NCBI RefSeq assembly: GCF_002157895.1
Contig: NZ_CP021377.1
Coordinates: forward strand, 2,232,001-2,296,000
Source of the DNA: Oceanisphaera profunda
GTDB taxonomy: Bacteria; Pseudomonadota; Gammaproteobacteria; Enterobacterales; Aeromonadaceae
Reading direction: 5' to 3'
DNA: 64,000 nucleotides
Shown: positions 22,817 through 31,417 of the stretch, in pieces
Layout of the letters: every line of letters begins with the position of its first letter
Position numbering within the stretch: position 1 is the first letter of the stretch
Program-made: the position numbers and the translations under genes
Notes under the pieces: generated by a model
What the model was told of the DNA's origin: nothing
Databases searched by the model: none
Seen by the model: only the letters and a program-made list of their open reading frames with translations

Positions 22817-24481
22817 TTGAAAAATTTAACCTTGAAAGCGTTGATTCGCTTGATGTTCTTGGTGGTGTTAGCGGTGGCCTTAGTGTTTGGCGCCGCCTTG
22901 TATTTCTTATTACAGTCGCAGAAAAACGTCAGCCACACCCAAGAAGTGCGTTACCAGTCTTTTAATGCCAGCAATCAGCTGCGCATGTATTCCCTCGAAT
23001 TATCTAACGACATCCGCAACTATGTGGTGACGGGTCGGACCGACATTCTCAATCACTATCTTGATACTATGGCCATGACACAGGGCCAAACACCTCGTCA
23101 CAGTAATCGCACCATTTCTAATGAAGCCATGTTAGCGGAGCTGCCATTATCCCCCTCGGAACATGCCTTATTAGAAAAAGGTCGCCAAGGTACAGTGGTG
23201 ATGGGTGAGCTGGAAGAAAAAGCCATTGCCCTCGTCAAAGCGGGCCGCAGTGAAGAGGCCATCCCCTTGGTGTTTGGAGCCGAGTACGATGCCGGACGCA
23301 AGCTAATGGGCAATTCGGTAAATACTGCCATTAGCGAACTACTGGGCCGCCAAGCGAAGCAACTTGCACAAGAAAACGCGCGTAATCAGCAAATGGTGAC
23401 GCTGATGATAGTGTTAGTGTTAGCTTTGGTATTGTTAAGTCTGTTATTGGGCTGGACGCTAAAGCGCATGGTGTTATTGCCACTCGGAGCTGAACCCAGT
23501 GAAATGGAGCGGGTCGCGGCGGCGATTGCGGAAGGGGATTTAAGTCTTACCTTTAATGCTAATGCCACGGGTGTGTATGCCAAGCTACAACATATGAGCG
23601 AAAGGCTACGTGAAGTTATTGGCCATATTCACCAGTCCAGCCATAGCTTATCGGCGGCGGCAGAAGAAACCTCGGCTATCTCTTTACAAACCAGCGCTAA
23701 CTTAAGCCGCCAGCAACTAGACACGGAGCAAGTGGCTGCTGCTATTAATCAGATGTCGGCTACCGTACAAGAGGTGTCTCATAACACCAGTTTAGCGGCC
23801 ACCTCGGCGCGTTCAGCTAACGATGCCGCTGAGCAGGGCAAAATAGTAGTGCAGCAAACTGTGGTCTCTATTGGCCGCTTGGCAGACGATGTGCAAGCTA
23901 CAGGTCGCGTAGTGCAATCACTGGCTGACAGTAGCCAGCAGATCAGTACCGTCGTGCAAGTAATTCAAGATATCGCCGATAGAACCAACCTCTTGGCACT
24001 CAACGCCGCCATTGAAGCGGCGCGTGCTGGCGACCAAGGCCGCGGTTTTGCGGTGGTGGCCTCTGAGGTACGAGACTTGGCGGAGCAAACGCAAAAGTCC
24101 TCACAAGTCATAGTCACCACTATTGCTAAGTTACAAGATGACGCCAAGCAAGCGATGGCCGCCATGAATAACGGCCGAGAGCAAGCAGAGCTCACCGTAG
24201 GGCAGGCACATGAAGCGGAACAAGCCTTGGCGCTAATCAGTGCTGCCGTACAAACCATCAATGATATGAATACCCAAATCGCCACTGCTGTAGAAGAGCA
24301 GGCCACGGTTACCGAAGACATCAGCCGTAATTTGACTCTAATCCAAGGTGTAGGGGAAGAAACTGCCACCGGCGCTGAGCAAACTGCTGGTGCTAGCCGG
24401 GAGTTGTCAGAGCTGGCGGCAGGGCTACAGCAATTGGTGCAAGGTTTTCGCTTAGGCTCACTAAAACGAGCCCATAACTAA
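22817..24481 (+). CDS. Methyl-accepting chemotaxis protein (first of a tandem pair)
   Basis: A 554-residue transmembrane chemoreceptor. Membrane spans at about residues 11-32 and 193-213 flank a helical periplasmic domain of about 160 residues containing [11 protein letters not shown], which resembles CHASE3/four-helix-bundle sensors. A HAMP-like segment and a long signalling coiled coil follow, with the hairpin tip [29 protein letters not shown]. There is no C-terminal CheR/CheB docking pentapeptide. The start is TTG at 22817, supported by alignment with the ATG of the paralogue at 24710 and by a TGGAG upstream. The ligand is unknown. Confidence 0.93.
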   Translation: MKNLTLKALIRLMFLVVLAVALVFGAALYFLLQSQKNVSHTQEVRYQSFNASNQLRMYSLELSNDIRNYVVTGRTDILNHYLDTMAMTQGQTPRHSNRTISNEAMLAELPLSPSEHALLEKGRQGTVVMGELEEKAIALVKAGRSEEAIPLVFGAEYDAGRKLMGNSVNTAISELLGRQAKQLAQENARNQQMVTLMIVLVLALVLLSLLLGWTLKRMVLLPLGAEPSEMERVAAAIAEGDLSLTFNANATGVYAKLQHMSERLREVIGHIHQSSHSLSAAAEETSAISLQTSANLSRQQLDTEQVAAAINQMSATVQEVSHNTSLAATSARSANDAAEQGKIVVQQTVVSIGRLADDVQATGRVVQSLADSSQQISTVVQVIQDIADRTNLLALNAAIEAARAGDQGRGFAVVASEVRDLAEQTQKSSQVIVTTIAKLQDDAKQAMAAMNNGREQAELTVGQAHEAEQALALISAAVQTINDMNTQIATAVEEQATVTEDISRNLTLIQGVGEETATGAEQTAGASRELSELAAGLQQLVQGFRLGSLKRAHN

Positions 24482-24562
24482 TCTTTCATCGCGCTGCTTG
24501 CTCATTAATAGCCAGTTAAGTTAATTTCTACGGCTATATTTAATGATACTGTTAGAATTATT

Positions 24563-24595
24563 AAGCCCTCACTGTTAAAGGTGGGGGCTTTTTTT
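24563..24595 (+). terminator. Intrinsic terminator after the first chemoreceptor gene
   Basis: AAGCCCTCAC (24563-24572) pairs with GTGGGGGCTT (24581-24590) with one G-U pair, loop of 8, and T's to 24595. It separates the two chemoreceptor genes into different transcription units. Confidence 0.9.
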
Positions 24596-24656
24596 GTCGG
24601 TTATTATTATTCAACGATATTGACGGGTGTTATTAAGCTCTTGTTGAGATTAATTT

Positions 24657-24665
24657 TGCTATGAT
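24657..24665 (+). promoter_or_regulatory. Extended -10 promoter of the second chemoreceptor gene
   Basis: TGCTATGAT has the TGn extension plus a near-consensus -10 (TATGAT at 24660-24665); the -35 region is weak. It lies 45 bases before the ATG at 24710, downstream of the preceding terminator. Confidence 0.5.
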
Positions 24666-24709
24666 ATCTGCCGTTTATGTTACCCCTTCTAGATAGGCTG
24701 AGCGCTTCT

Positions 24710-26380
24710 ATGTATAAAAATTTAACCTTAAAGGCGGTGATCCGTCTGGTTTTTTTGGTAGTGCTGAGCATAGCGCTACTGTTAGGTGGTTCTTTGTTTT
24801 TTCTGCTGCAATCGCAACAAGCGGTCGTTAACGCACAAACTGATCTCTTTAATTACTTTAATAAAGCCGGCATGGTGCGCCTTTATTCCACCGAGAAATC
24901 GACGGCTATTCGAGATTACGTCGTCACCGGTAATCCCGAGCAGCTGAGTGTTTATCAAAAAGCCAATGATGTGACCGAAGGACGAGCCGCACGTGTGGAC
25001 GCCACTACTATGTCAGACACTGAGATGCTAGCAGAAATGAACATGACCACCGCCGAGCGCAGCACGCTGGATCAAGGCCAAAGGGCGGTGAGCCTAATGG
25101 ATAAATTAGAAGAGCAGGCGATCGGCTTAATGCAGTCAGGTCGCCAAGAGCAAGCGCAACAATTGGTGCTTAGTGCCCAGTATGATGCCGCTCGCTTAGA
25201 AGCCGTGACCACAGTCGATGAATTTATTTCTTTATTGCTGGAACGCTTATTTGGCACCGTGGCCCAAGAAGAGCAGCGCAATAGCACCATGGTGACCATT
25301 ATGGTGTCGCTAGTAGTGTTGTTAGTGGCTTTTAGCTTATTGCTAGGGTGGACTTTAAAGCGCATGGTCTTGGTACCACTGGGTGCCGAGCCCAGTGAAA
25401 TGGAGCGGGTGGCCAACTCCATTGCCAATGGTGATTTAAGCTCACAGTTTGCCGCCAATGCCACCGGTGTTTACGGTAAATTACAGCATATGAATAATAA
25501 TCTGCGTGAGCTGATCGGTCATATCCATGAGTCGAGCAATAGCTTATCGGCGGCGGCGGAACAAACCTCGGCGGTGTCTCTACAAACCAGTGCTAATCTA
25601 AGCCGACAGCAGCAAGATACCGATCAAGTGGCCGCGGCCATTAATCAGATGTCGGCCACAGTGCAAGAAGTGTCACAGAACACCAGCTTAGCCGCCTCTT
25701 CCGCACGTTCGGCCAATGAAGCCGCCGAGCAGGGGAAAGTGGTAGTTCAGCAAACCGTGGCCTCCATTAGCCGCTTGGCGGATGACGTAACCGCTACCGG
25801 TCGGGTGGTGCAATCATTAGCCGACAGTAGTAATCAAATTAGCTCAGTGGTACAAGTTATCCAAGAAATCGCTGATCGTACCAATTTGCTGGCCTTAAAC
25901 GCCGCCATAGAAGCGGCTCGCGCTGGCGAGCAAGGTCGCGGTTTTGCGGTCGTGGCCTCTGAGGTGCGTAATCTGGCCGAGCAAACTCAACATTCTTCCC
26001 AAGAAATAGTCACCACTATTGCTAAGTTACAAGAAGATGCTAAACAAGCCATAGCGGCCATGTCGGGCGGGCGCCAGCAAGCGGAGCTTACCGTAGGCCA
26101 AGCCCAAGAAGCCGAGCAAGCCTTGGCGTTGATCAGTGATGCGGTACAAACCATTCATGATATGAATACCCAAATCGCGACTGCCGTGGAAGAACAAGCC
26201 ACCGTCACCGAAGATATTAGTCGTAATTTGACCACCATTCATGAGATGGGTGATGAAACGGCCCAAGGTGCTAATCAAACCGCCAGTGCTAGCCGTGAAC
26301 TCACCGAGTTGGCGTCTGGCCTGCAGCAATTGGTACAAGGCTTTAGATTAGAGGGCCGAGGCTCGCGTTATCGTGGATAA
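24710..26380 (+). CDS. Methyl-accepting chemotaxis protein (second of a tandem pair)
   Basis: A 556-residue paralogue of the receptor at 22817. Both begin KNLTLKA, share the two-span architecture and are almost identical through the signalling domain ([29 protein letters not shown]), while their periplasmic domains differ (here [13 protein letters not shown]). The pair therefore arose by duplication and has diverged in the sensing part. ATG 24710 is preferred over an upstream ATG at 24677 because it aligns with the first receptor's start. No docking pentapeptide. A MITE-like element follows 50 bases after the stop. Confidence 0.93.
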   Translation: MYKNLTLKAVIRLVFLVVLSIALLLGGSLFFLLQSQQAVVNAQTDLFNYFNKAGMVRLYSTEKSTAIRDYVVTGNPEQLSVYQKANDVTEGRAARVDATTMSDTEMLAEMNMTTAERSTLDQGQRAVSLMDKLEEQAIGLMQSGRQEQAQQLVLSAQYDAARLEAVTTVDEFISLLLERLFGTVAQEEQRNSTMVTIMVSLVVLLVAFSLLLGWTLKRMVLVPLGAEPSEMERVANSIANGDLSSQFAANATGVYGKLQHMNNNLRELIGHIHESSNSLSAAAEQTSAVSLQTSANLSRQQQDTDQVAAAINQMSATVQEVSQNTSLAASSARSANEAAEQGKVVVQQTVASISRLADDVTATGRVVQSLADSSNQISSVVQVIQEIADRTNLLALNAAIEAARAGEQGRGFAVVASEVRNLAEQTQHSSQEIVTTIAKLQEDAKQAIAAMSGGRQQAELTVGQAQEAEQALALISDAVQTIHDMNTQIATAVEEQATVTEDISRNLTTIHEMGDETAQGANQTASASRELTELASGLQQLVQGFRLEGRGSRYRG

Positions 26381-26430
26381 TCAGTCTTAAGCTATCGCCG
26401 CTAATGGTGAGCCAAATGAGCATATAACTT

Positions 26431-26699
26431 TAGGGTCTGTTGACCTTTCGCGGTTAAATTTTGTTCGAGTTAAACGCGTTTTTATCGCGGCGAGTGGGGT
26501 GTAGCCTAGTCGTTCTAAGCAAACTCCCACTCAACAAAGAGAAAAACGCGTTTAGCCGAACCCGAAGGGCAGCATTTGTGGCGCCTTTCTACGGCGTTAT
26601 CGCTTATTGATGGAGAATGACTCCATGGCACAAACGATGCCTTGTATAAAGACTCCACAACCTGCTGCAAAAATCATCTCGAAAGGTCAACAGACCCTA
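26431..26699. mobile_element. MITE-like element, 269 bp, with 20-bp perfect terminal inverted repeats
   Basis: The left end TAGGGTCTGTTGACCTTTCG (26431-26450) is matched base for base by its reverse complement at 26680-26699. An inner imperfect inverted pair (around TAAACGCGTTTTT at 26471 and AAAAACGCGTTTA at 26542) makes the element largely foldable. It encodes no plausible protein. The outermost TA on each side could be a TA target duplication, as made by IS630/Tc1 or some IS5-group transposases, leaving GGGTCTG ends. It is therefore read as a non-autonomous transposable element moved by a transposase elsewhere. Confidence 0.8.
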
Positions 26700-26700
26700 G

Positions 26701-26728
26701 GCCCAGTCGTGAACATTCATGACTGGGC
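26701..26728 (+). terminator. Hairpin downstream of the MITE-like element, possible displaced terminator
   Basis: GCCCAGTC (26701-26708) pairs with GACTGGGC (26721-26728), with further TGAA/TTCA pairing inside. The tail is only TTGTTC, so termination would be modest. It may be the original terminator of the chemoreceptor gene, now separated from it by the element. Confidence 0.45.
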
Positions 26729-26785
26729 TTGTTCATATAAGGGCCGCTCAGTATACTGCCGACTCTGAAAATACGAGGTTTTCTG

Positions 26786-27505
26786 ATGTTAAAGCTGTTG
26801 CGAATCTTCTTACTGACGCTAGCCATGGTGTTGGTGTTTATCTTGGGCACCGTGATTTGTGTGTTGCGCCCCCGCCACCCTAATAATGTCTACCTGCTGG
26901 GGCGCTTATTTAATAAAGCCTGTATTCTGGTGGGCTTAAAAGTGATCTTTCGCGGCTATGAGCACGTCAAAGATTTACAATCGGCGGTGTATATCGCCAA
27001 CCACCAAAGTAACTGGGACATTATTGCGCTAACCGGAGCTGTGATGCCGCGTACTGTGGCCATTGGTAAGAGCAGTCTGTTTTGGATACCCTTGTTTGGG
27101 CAGTTATTTTGGCTGAGTGGCAACCTGCTGATCAACCGTGAAAACAAAGCCAAGGCAGCCAGCACCATCGGCAAGGTAGTGGATAAAATTCGCCAGCGTA
27201 ATATGTCAATTTGGATGTTTCCTGAGGGCACACGCAGTAAAGGCCAAGGCTTATTGCCCTTTAAAACCGGCGCCTTTCATATTGCCTTACAAGCCCAAGT
27301 GCCCTTAGTGCCGATTGCGTGTTCCAGCTATTTTGGCCAAGTTGACTTAAATCGCTGGGATAACGGCGAATTAATCGTCGAAATTATGCCGCCGATATCG
27401 GTTGAGGGCTATGAGCCTAAGCAAATTAGAGATTTGCTCAAACACAGTCGGAGCATTTTAAGCAATCGCATCGCTGAGCTTGATCTTGAAGCGCGTCGGC
27501 CTTGA
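26786..27505 (+). CDS. plsC: 1-acyl-sn-glycerol-3-phosphate acyltransferase (PlsC family)
   Basis: The enzyme transfers a second acyl chain to lysophosphatidic acid at the inner membrane. The 239-residue product has an N-terminal hydrophobic segment at about residues 5-27 and the acyltransferase motifs NHQSNWD (HX4D, catalytic) near residue 73, FPEGTRSKG (substrate phosphate binding) near residue 145, and VPLVPIACSS. ATG 26786 is preceded by ACGAGG. Other PlsC-like paralogues exist in many genomes, so the housekeeping role is likely but not certain. Confidence 0.9.
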   Translation: MLKLLRIFLLTLAMVLVFILGTVICVLRPRHPNNVYLLGRLFNKACILVGLKVIFRGYEHVKDLQSAVYIANHQSNWDIIALTGAVMPRTVAIGKSSLFWIPLFGQLFWLSGNLLINRENKAKAASTIGKVVDKIRQRNMSIWMFPEGTRSKGQGLLPFKTGAFHIALQAQVPLVPIACSSYFGQVDLNRWDNGELIVEIMPPISVEGYEPKQIRDLLKHSRSILSNRIAELDLEARRP

Positions 27506-27570
27506 TTTTACGCCTCACTCTTCACCCTTACTCTTCACATTAATTTGAATTACCGGCCAAGGAGCCTGCT

Positions 27571-27915
27571 ATGAGTGAACTGCAACATTGGCAAGATGAA
27601 ACCAATGAGATTATTACCTCTTTGTTAGAAGACGGCAGCAACCCGACCGCCTTGTATACTTTAGAGCATCACTTTTCTGGCCAAGACTTTGATAAGCTTG
27701 AGAAAGCGGCCTTAGACTGCTTTAAATTAGAGTACGAAGTGACGGATGCGGAAGAGATAGCCCTAGAAACCGGGCAGACCTTATTGAGCTTCGATGCCAT
27801 TACCGACGGCCCGCTTGAGTTAGCCGCCATCATGGAGCAGATCAACGAACTGCTGCCTATCGCTCAGAAATACGGCCTCGAATACGACGGCTGGGGCACT
27901 TACTTCGAAGAATAA
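27571..27915 (+). CDS. rraB: Regulator of ribonuclease E activity B
   Basis: RraB binds RNase E and limits mRNA decay. The 114-residue product matches E. coli RraB along its core: SLLEDGSNPTALYTLEHHFS, LEKAALDCFKLEYEVTDAEE and the C-terminal AQKYGLEYDGWGTYFEE. It stops at that point and lacks the long acidic tail of the E. coli protein. AAGGAG sits 7 bases before the ATG. It follows plsC by 65 bases, a spacer that includes a short run of TCAC-rich repeat (27509-27541). Confidence 0.93.
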   Translation: MSELQHWQDETNEIITSLLEDGSNPTALYTLEHHFSGQDFDKLEKAALDCFKLEYEVTDAEEIALETGQTLLSFDAITDGPLELAAIMEQINELLPIAQKYGLEYDGWGTYFEE

Positions 27916-27924
27916 AAATTTCTT

Positions 27925-28066
27925 CACCACGGAATACACGGAATGGCACGGAAAAGTGAACACTGACTCATTTAAGACCATTTCGTACTTGGCTAGGTCT
28001 TACAAAAGTAGGCATTTTCATTTTTAATATTTGTGTTTTATTTCCGTGTAATCCGTGGCAAAAATA
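27925..28066. repeat. Facing pair of CACGGAA repeat elements
   Basis: CCACGGAATACACGGAATGG followed by CACGGAAAA at 27927-27955 faces TTTCCGTGTAATCCGTGGCA at 28041-28060, near-complementary arms about 85 bases apart. The same words occur in the gap before rnpB (241-275 and 401-440). It fills the convergent gap between rraB and the acetyltransferase gene; no standard terminator is visible there. Confidence 0.65.
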
Positions 28067-28096
28067 GCGTTATATTTGTTTTGCCTAATTTATCCT

Positions 28097-28624
28097 TCAC
28101 AATCCCAGTATCAGCGTAATTTCGCAGTCATCATGGCCGCTATTGCCTAAGCGCGGGCAGGGCGTGAAACCCAGTTTCTGGTATAAGTGCAATGCTTCGG
28201 GTAATAGCGGCGTGGTTTCAAGATAACAACTGTGATAACCCCGTAAACTCGCCTCTTGCAGCACCTTATCTGCCAGCCAACGACCTAACCCTTGGCCGCG
28301 CGCACCTGCCAATAAATACATTTTCTGTAGCTCACACACACCAGCATGGCCTGGCACTGGTGCAAAACCGGCGCCGCCAACTAAAGTGCCATCGTTCTCT
28401 ACTAACAACCAATAACCAGTATCTGGCGTTTGATACAGCTGACTCAGCTTATCTAATTGCGGATCGGCCACGCTGTAACCTTTATCCGCGGTAAGGCCGT
28501 ACTCCGCCGATACCTGACGAATCAAGGCGGCAAGCGGCGCGTCATAGTGCTCGTTAAGCCTCAGTAGGCGATAGTGACGGTTGGTTGGAATGGCTAAATC
28601 GGGATTTGTTAAGCGGTACTGCAT
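28097..28624 (-). CDS. GNAT-family N-acetyltransferase
   Basis: A 175-residue protein with the GNAT acetyl-CoA fold: a beta strand GYWLLVENDGTLVGGAGFAP, the pyrophosphate-binding motif LAGARGQGLGRWLADKVL (R/QxxGxG/A) near residue 110, and a C-terminal HLYQKLGF motif. These show acetyl transfer from acetyl-CoA; the substrate (small molecule, peptide or protein) cannot be told. It is a single gene, convergent with rraB. Confidence 0.85.
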   Translation of the reverse strand: MQYRLTNPDLAIPTNRHYRLLRLNEHYDAPLAALIRQVSAEYGLTADKGYSVADPQLDKLSQLYQTPDTGYWLLVENDGTLVGGAGFAPVPGHAGVCELQKMYLLAGARGQGLGRWLADKVLQEASLRGYHSCYLETTPLLPEALHLYQKLGFTPCPRLGNSGHDDCEITLILGL

Positions 28625-28771
28625 GACATTTTTCTCTTTGTAGCGACCAAGGCGTGGGTATTATGAGCCAAGTGATTAAGTTGCACGAGTGCGAGCTTTA
28701 ACCAAATAGGTGTTGGCGCAGAGCTGTGTTTTTAGGATCTTTGCCTTGTATCTAGTCGCGCAGATATCTCA

Positions 28772-28780
28772 TGCTATAGT
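28772..28780 (+). promoter_or_regulatory. Extended -10 promoter
   Basis: TGCTATAGT, a TGn-extended -10 (TATAGT at 28775-28780), lies 30 bases before the ATG at 28810; no good -35 is seen. Confidence 0.4.
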
Positions 28781-28809
28781 GAGCAAAATAGGAGCTAAGG
28801 AGCGCTTAT

Positions 28810-29223
28810 ATGTATCCCCCTCATAACCCTGATCCCTACGTATTGTTGTGGGATGAATATAAGTATCGTCACGATCATATTTGGCAAAAGCTATTTCAAA
28901 TCACCATAGCGGTAGTGGTGTTGGGTGCCGTACCTTATCTAAAGCCAGAGATTGGTCAGGTATTAGGCAGCTGGATTTTGATTGCTCCTTTACTGGGCAG
29001 CATGCTGACGCTGATTACCTTGGTGTTGATGCATTTTGAGCTCACTTTATTTGCTAAAATTGCCGCGGCCCATCGCCAGCATCAAGAGCTACAAGGCTTA
29101 CTGAATCACAGTAAGCATAATTATTTTCGCTATATGGTGATGACTTATGTGAGCTTTTTATTGTTGGTTAGCATAGCTAACGTGCTCGTCATTCGCTGGT
29201 TATGGTTAGATGCGGTGGCGTAA
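28810..29223 (+). CDS. Conserved membrane protein of unknown function
   Basis: A 137-residue protein I cannot name. It begins with a hydrophilic aromatic stretch (VLLWDEYKYRHDHIWQKLF), then has membrane spans at about residues 30-46, 54-77 and 110-132, with a histidine-rich loop (AAAHRQHQELQGLLNHSKHNY) between the second and third. AAGGAGCG precedes the ATG. It stands alone between the acetyltransferase gene and the osmB-like gene. The WDEYKYRH start looks conserved rather than random, which supports a real gene. Confidence 0.75.
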   Translation: MYPPHNPDPYVLLWDEYKYRHDHIWQKLFQITIAVVVLGAVPYLKPEIGQVLGSWILIAPLLGSMLTLITLVLMHFELTLFAKIAAAHRQHQELQGLLNHSKHNYFRYMVMTYVSFLLLVSIANVLVIRWLWLDAVA

Positions 29224-29343
29224 GTGAGTCCCTCACGACAGGCCTAGACACAAGGCTCGTTATAAAGGCAGTGGTTTTGTGTTAAAGGGAGTACACTGCC
29301 CAATATAGCGTAACGTAACATTCACGGCACAGAGGTAATCACT

Positions 29344-29559
29344 ATGATTAGCAGTAAGAAAATAGCGACAGTTGCATTGGCTTCTACATTACTGTTTGGC
29401 TTAACTGCGTGCGGTAATATGTCAGAGCGCGATCGTAACACGGCCATTGGTGCCGGTGCCGGTGGTGTAGCAGGCTCAGTATTAACCGGCGGTAGCACGG
29501 CCGGTACCGTAGGTGGCGCCGTAGTGGGCGGTATTATCGGTAACCAAGTGAAAAAATAA
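29344..29559 (+). CDS. osmB: OsmB-like glycine-zipper lipoprotein
   Basis: A 71-residue lipoprotein that resembles E. coli OsmB along its length. A lipobox LTAC gives an acylated cysteine at residue 23, after a typical signal peptide. It is followed by RDRNTAIGAGAGGVAGSVLTGG and a glycine-zipper C-terminus (GGAVVGGIIGNQV). OsmB is an osmotically inducible outer-membrane lipoprotein in E. coli; the exact role is unknown. A very strong terminator follows, so it is a single-gene unit. Confidence 0.87.
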   Translation: MISSKKIATVALASTLLFGLTACGNMSERDRNTAIGAGAGGVAGSVLTGGSTAGTVGGAVVGGIIGNQVKK

Positions 29560-29585
29560 AGACTGACTCACAATAGTCGAACAGT

Positions 29586-29625
29586 AAGGGGAGAAGATAT
29601 CGATAGATATCTTCTCCCCTTTTTT
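29586..29625 (+). terminator. Very strong intrinsic terminator after the osmB-like gene
   Basis: A perfect 16-bp stem (AAGGGGAGAAGATATC at 29586-29601 and its complement at 29606-29621) with loop GATA and a T tract to 29625. Confidence 0.93.
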
Positions 29626-29755
29626 ATGCCGCTAAGATCAGTTTAAAGATACAGCACATTGTTGAGTCTCGAACTACCTTCCTTCCGCACCCGCATAAAG
29701 CAAGGCTGCTAGTTTTCTCTGTGTTAGCTATTAGGTTGTTAATTATACTAATTGG

Positions 29756-29769
29756 GCCTCATATGAGGC
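29756..29769. promoter_or_regulatory. 14-bp perfect palindrome upstream of the soluble chemoreceptor gene
   Basis: GCCTCATATGAGGC lies about 120 bases before the ATG at 29887, in a 261-base gap that otherwise holds only AT-rich sequence. Size and symmetry suit a dimeric regulator's operator, but no regulator can be named. Confidence 0.35.
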
Positions 29770-29886
29770 ATTATGAGTTGCGCGCTCATATTGATTAGTG
29801 TAAATATTCAATTTTATGTGAAAGTAAATATTTTCCTACCGGTCTCTCACTTCTTATACCTAACACCATAGCAGGAGAAACGTCAC

Positions 29887-31185
29887 ATGCTCATGAATAG
29901 CAAGCTCAAGCGGGAGCTTTCCCATTGTCGTCAACAATATGATCTGGCAAAAGCAGAGCAACAGGCTATTCGCACTCATATGGCGGTGATCGAATTTACC
30001 CCCCAGGGTGAAATCCTGGATGCCAATAACGGCTTTTTGGCAGTGGTAGGCTATAGCCTAACTGAGGTCCAGGGAGCACATCATCAGATGTTCTGTGATC
30101 CCCAACTAGTGAACAGTGCCAAATACCGAGAATTCTGGCAACGGCTGGGGCAAGGGCAGTCTCAAAGCGGTGCATTTGCGCGTCTCAATCGCCAAGGTGA
30201 CGTTATTTGGCTGGAAGCAACTTATTTCCCGGTACTGGATGAACAGGGGACAGTGGTCAAAATATTGAAAATAGCCAGCGATATCACCGCAAAGCAGCAT
30301 AGGCTCGATGCTCAGCAAGCGGTGTTGAGTGCGCTGCATCTTTCTATGGCTGTGATTGAGTTTTCTGTTGATGGCAATATTATTAGTGCCAATGATAACT
30401 TTCTGGCCGCAGTAGGTTACCGGCTTGAACAGCTGACCAATCAGCATCATAGGATATTCTGCGATGAGGAATTCTATCAGCAGCATCCCAACTTCTGGCG
30501 GGAGCTGGCGTCAGGAGATCACAAGTCAGGACAGTTTAAGCGGCTCGATGCATCGGGCCGCGAAGTCTGGTTAGAGGCTACCTACAATCCCATTCTGGAT
30601 GATAGCGGCAAGGTGATGCGTGTGGTCAAATTCGCCAGCGAAATTACCGATCAAATCGCTCAGGCGCAGCGAGTGCGACAGGCTTCAGAGATGGCCAGCG
30701 TAACGGCAATACAGACGGCCAGCATCGCCGAGCGGGGCGCCGAATCCTTATTAGCGTCGGTCCATACCTCATCTCGGGTATCTGGGGATCTCGAGCAGGC
30801 GATAGATGTTATTAACCGGCTCAATGAGCAGGCCCGAAGCATAGAAGAGATAGTCGCTACTATTAGCAGCGTAGCGGATCAGACTAACCTGTTAGCGTTG
30901 AATGCGGCCATTGAAGCGGCCCGCGCCGGAGAGCAAGGCCGCGGCTTTGCGGTGGTCGCCGATGAAGTCAGACAGTTGGCTGGACGAACCAGCAAGGCAA
31001 CGGCAGAAATTGGTCAGGTTGTACAACAAAATCGCGAGTTGACGGCAAGGGTATCTGCGGCAATCGTAGATGTAGCTAGTGTGGCGGAGCAAGGTAAACA
31101 ACAAGTACTGGATGTTGAAAGTATAATGGCTGAGATTCATCAAAGTGCACTGGCGGTTCAAGAAGCGGTAGCCGAGCTGAATTAA
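29887..31185 (+). CDS. Soluble PAS-PAS chemoreceptor (BdlA/Aer-like)
   Basis: A 432-residue cytoplasmic receptor with no membrane span. A short coiled N-terminus is followed by two homologous PAS domains (about residues 30-140 and 150-262; each has an IEF...G.I..AN..FL..VGY core and ends in a DIT/EIT linker) and a short signalling domain with [32 protein letters not shown]. This is the layout of Pseudomonas BdlA, a biofilm-dispersal receptor, and of redox-sensing Aer-type proteins. The bound cofactor cannot be told from sequence. GGAGAAA precedes the ATG. Confidence 0.9.
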   Translation: MLMNSKLKRELSHCRQQYDLAKAEQQAIRTHMAVIEFTPQGEILDANNGFLAVVGYSLTEVQGAHHQMFCDPQLVNSAKYREFWQRLGQGQSQSGAFARLNRQGDVIWLEATYFPVLDEQGTVVKILKIASDITAKQHRLDAQQAVLSALHLSMAVIEFSVDGNIISANDNFLAAVGYRLEQLTNQHHRIFCDEEFYQQHPNFWRELASGDHKSGQFKRLDASGREVWLEATYNPILDDSGKVMRVVKFASEITDQIAQAQRVRQASEMASVTAIQTASIAERGAESLLASVHTSSRVSGDLEQAIDVINRLNEQARSIEEIVATISSVADQTNLLALNAAIEAARAGEQGRGFAVVADEVRQLAGRTSKATAEIGQVVQQNRELTARVSAAIVDVASVAEQGKQQVLDVESIMAEIHQSALAVQEAVAELN

Positions 31186-31189
31186 ATTC

Positions 31190-31416
31190 AGTGAGGAGTG
31201 AGGAGTGAGGCGTGAAGTGTGAGGGGGTAAAACAAGCCACTTCCGGTAACTGTAAACTTTAAGCTGTCAGTTAAGACAATATCTAAACTGAACCGTGGCT
31301 AATCAGCCATAAAAAAACCGACCTTTGCAGATCGGTTTTTTGTTCTTGGCGTGGTTATATTAGCCGTAAGGCGTCTTGGCTATTACGCCTCGCTCTTCAC
31401 ACCTTACACCTCACGC
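31190..31416. repeat. Facing GTGAGG/GTGAAG repeat strings around a terminator
   Basis: Just after the chemoreceptor stop is a run of GTGAGGAGTGAGGAGTGAGG type (31190-31228); just before the valS stop is its opposite-strand counterpart, CTCGCTCTTCACACCTTACA and following (31390-31416). The pair frames the bidirectional terminator at 31311-31341. Related strings occur near 27509, 44506, 44621, 46398, 54003 and 59785. Confidence 0.6.
31311..31341. terminator. Bidirectional intrinsic terminator between the chemoreceptor gene and valS
   Basis: AAAAAACCGA (31312-31321) pairs with TCGGTTTTTT (31332-31341) over a loop of 10. A's on the left and T's on the right suit termination from both convergent genes. 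Confidence 0.85.
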
Positions 31417-31417
31417 A

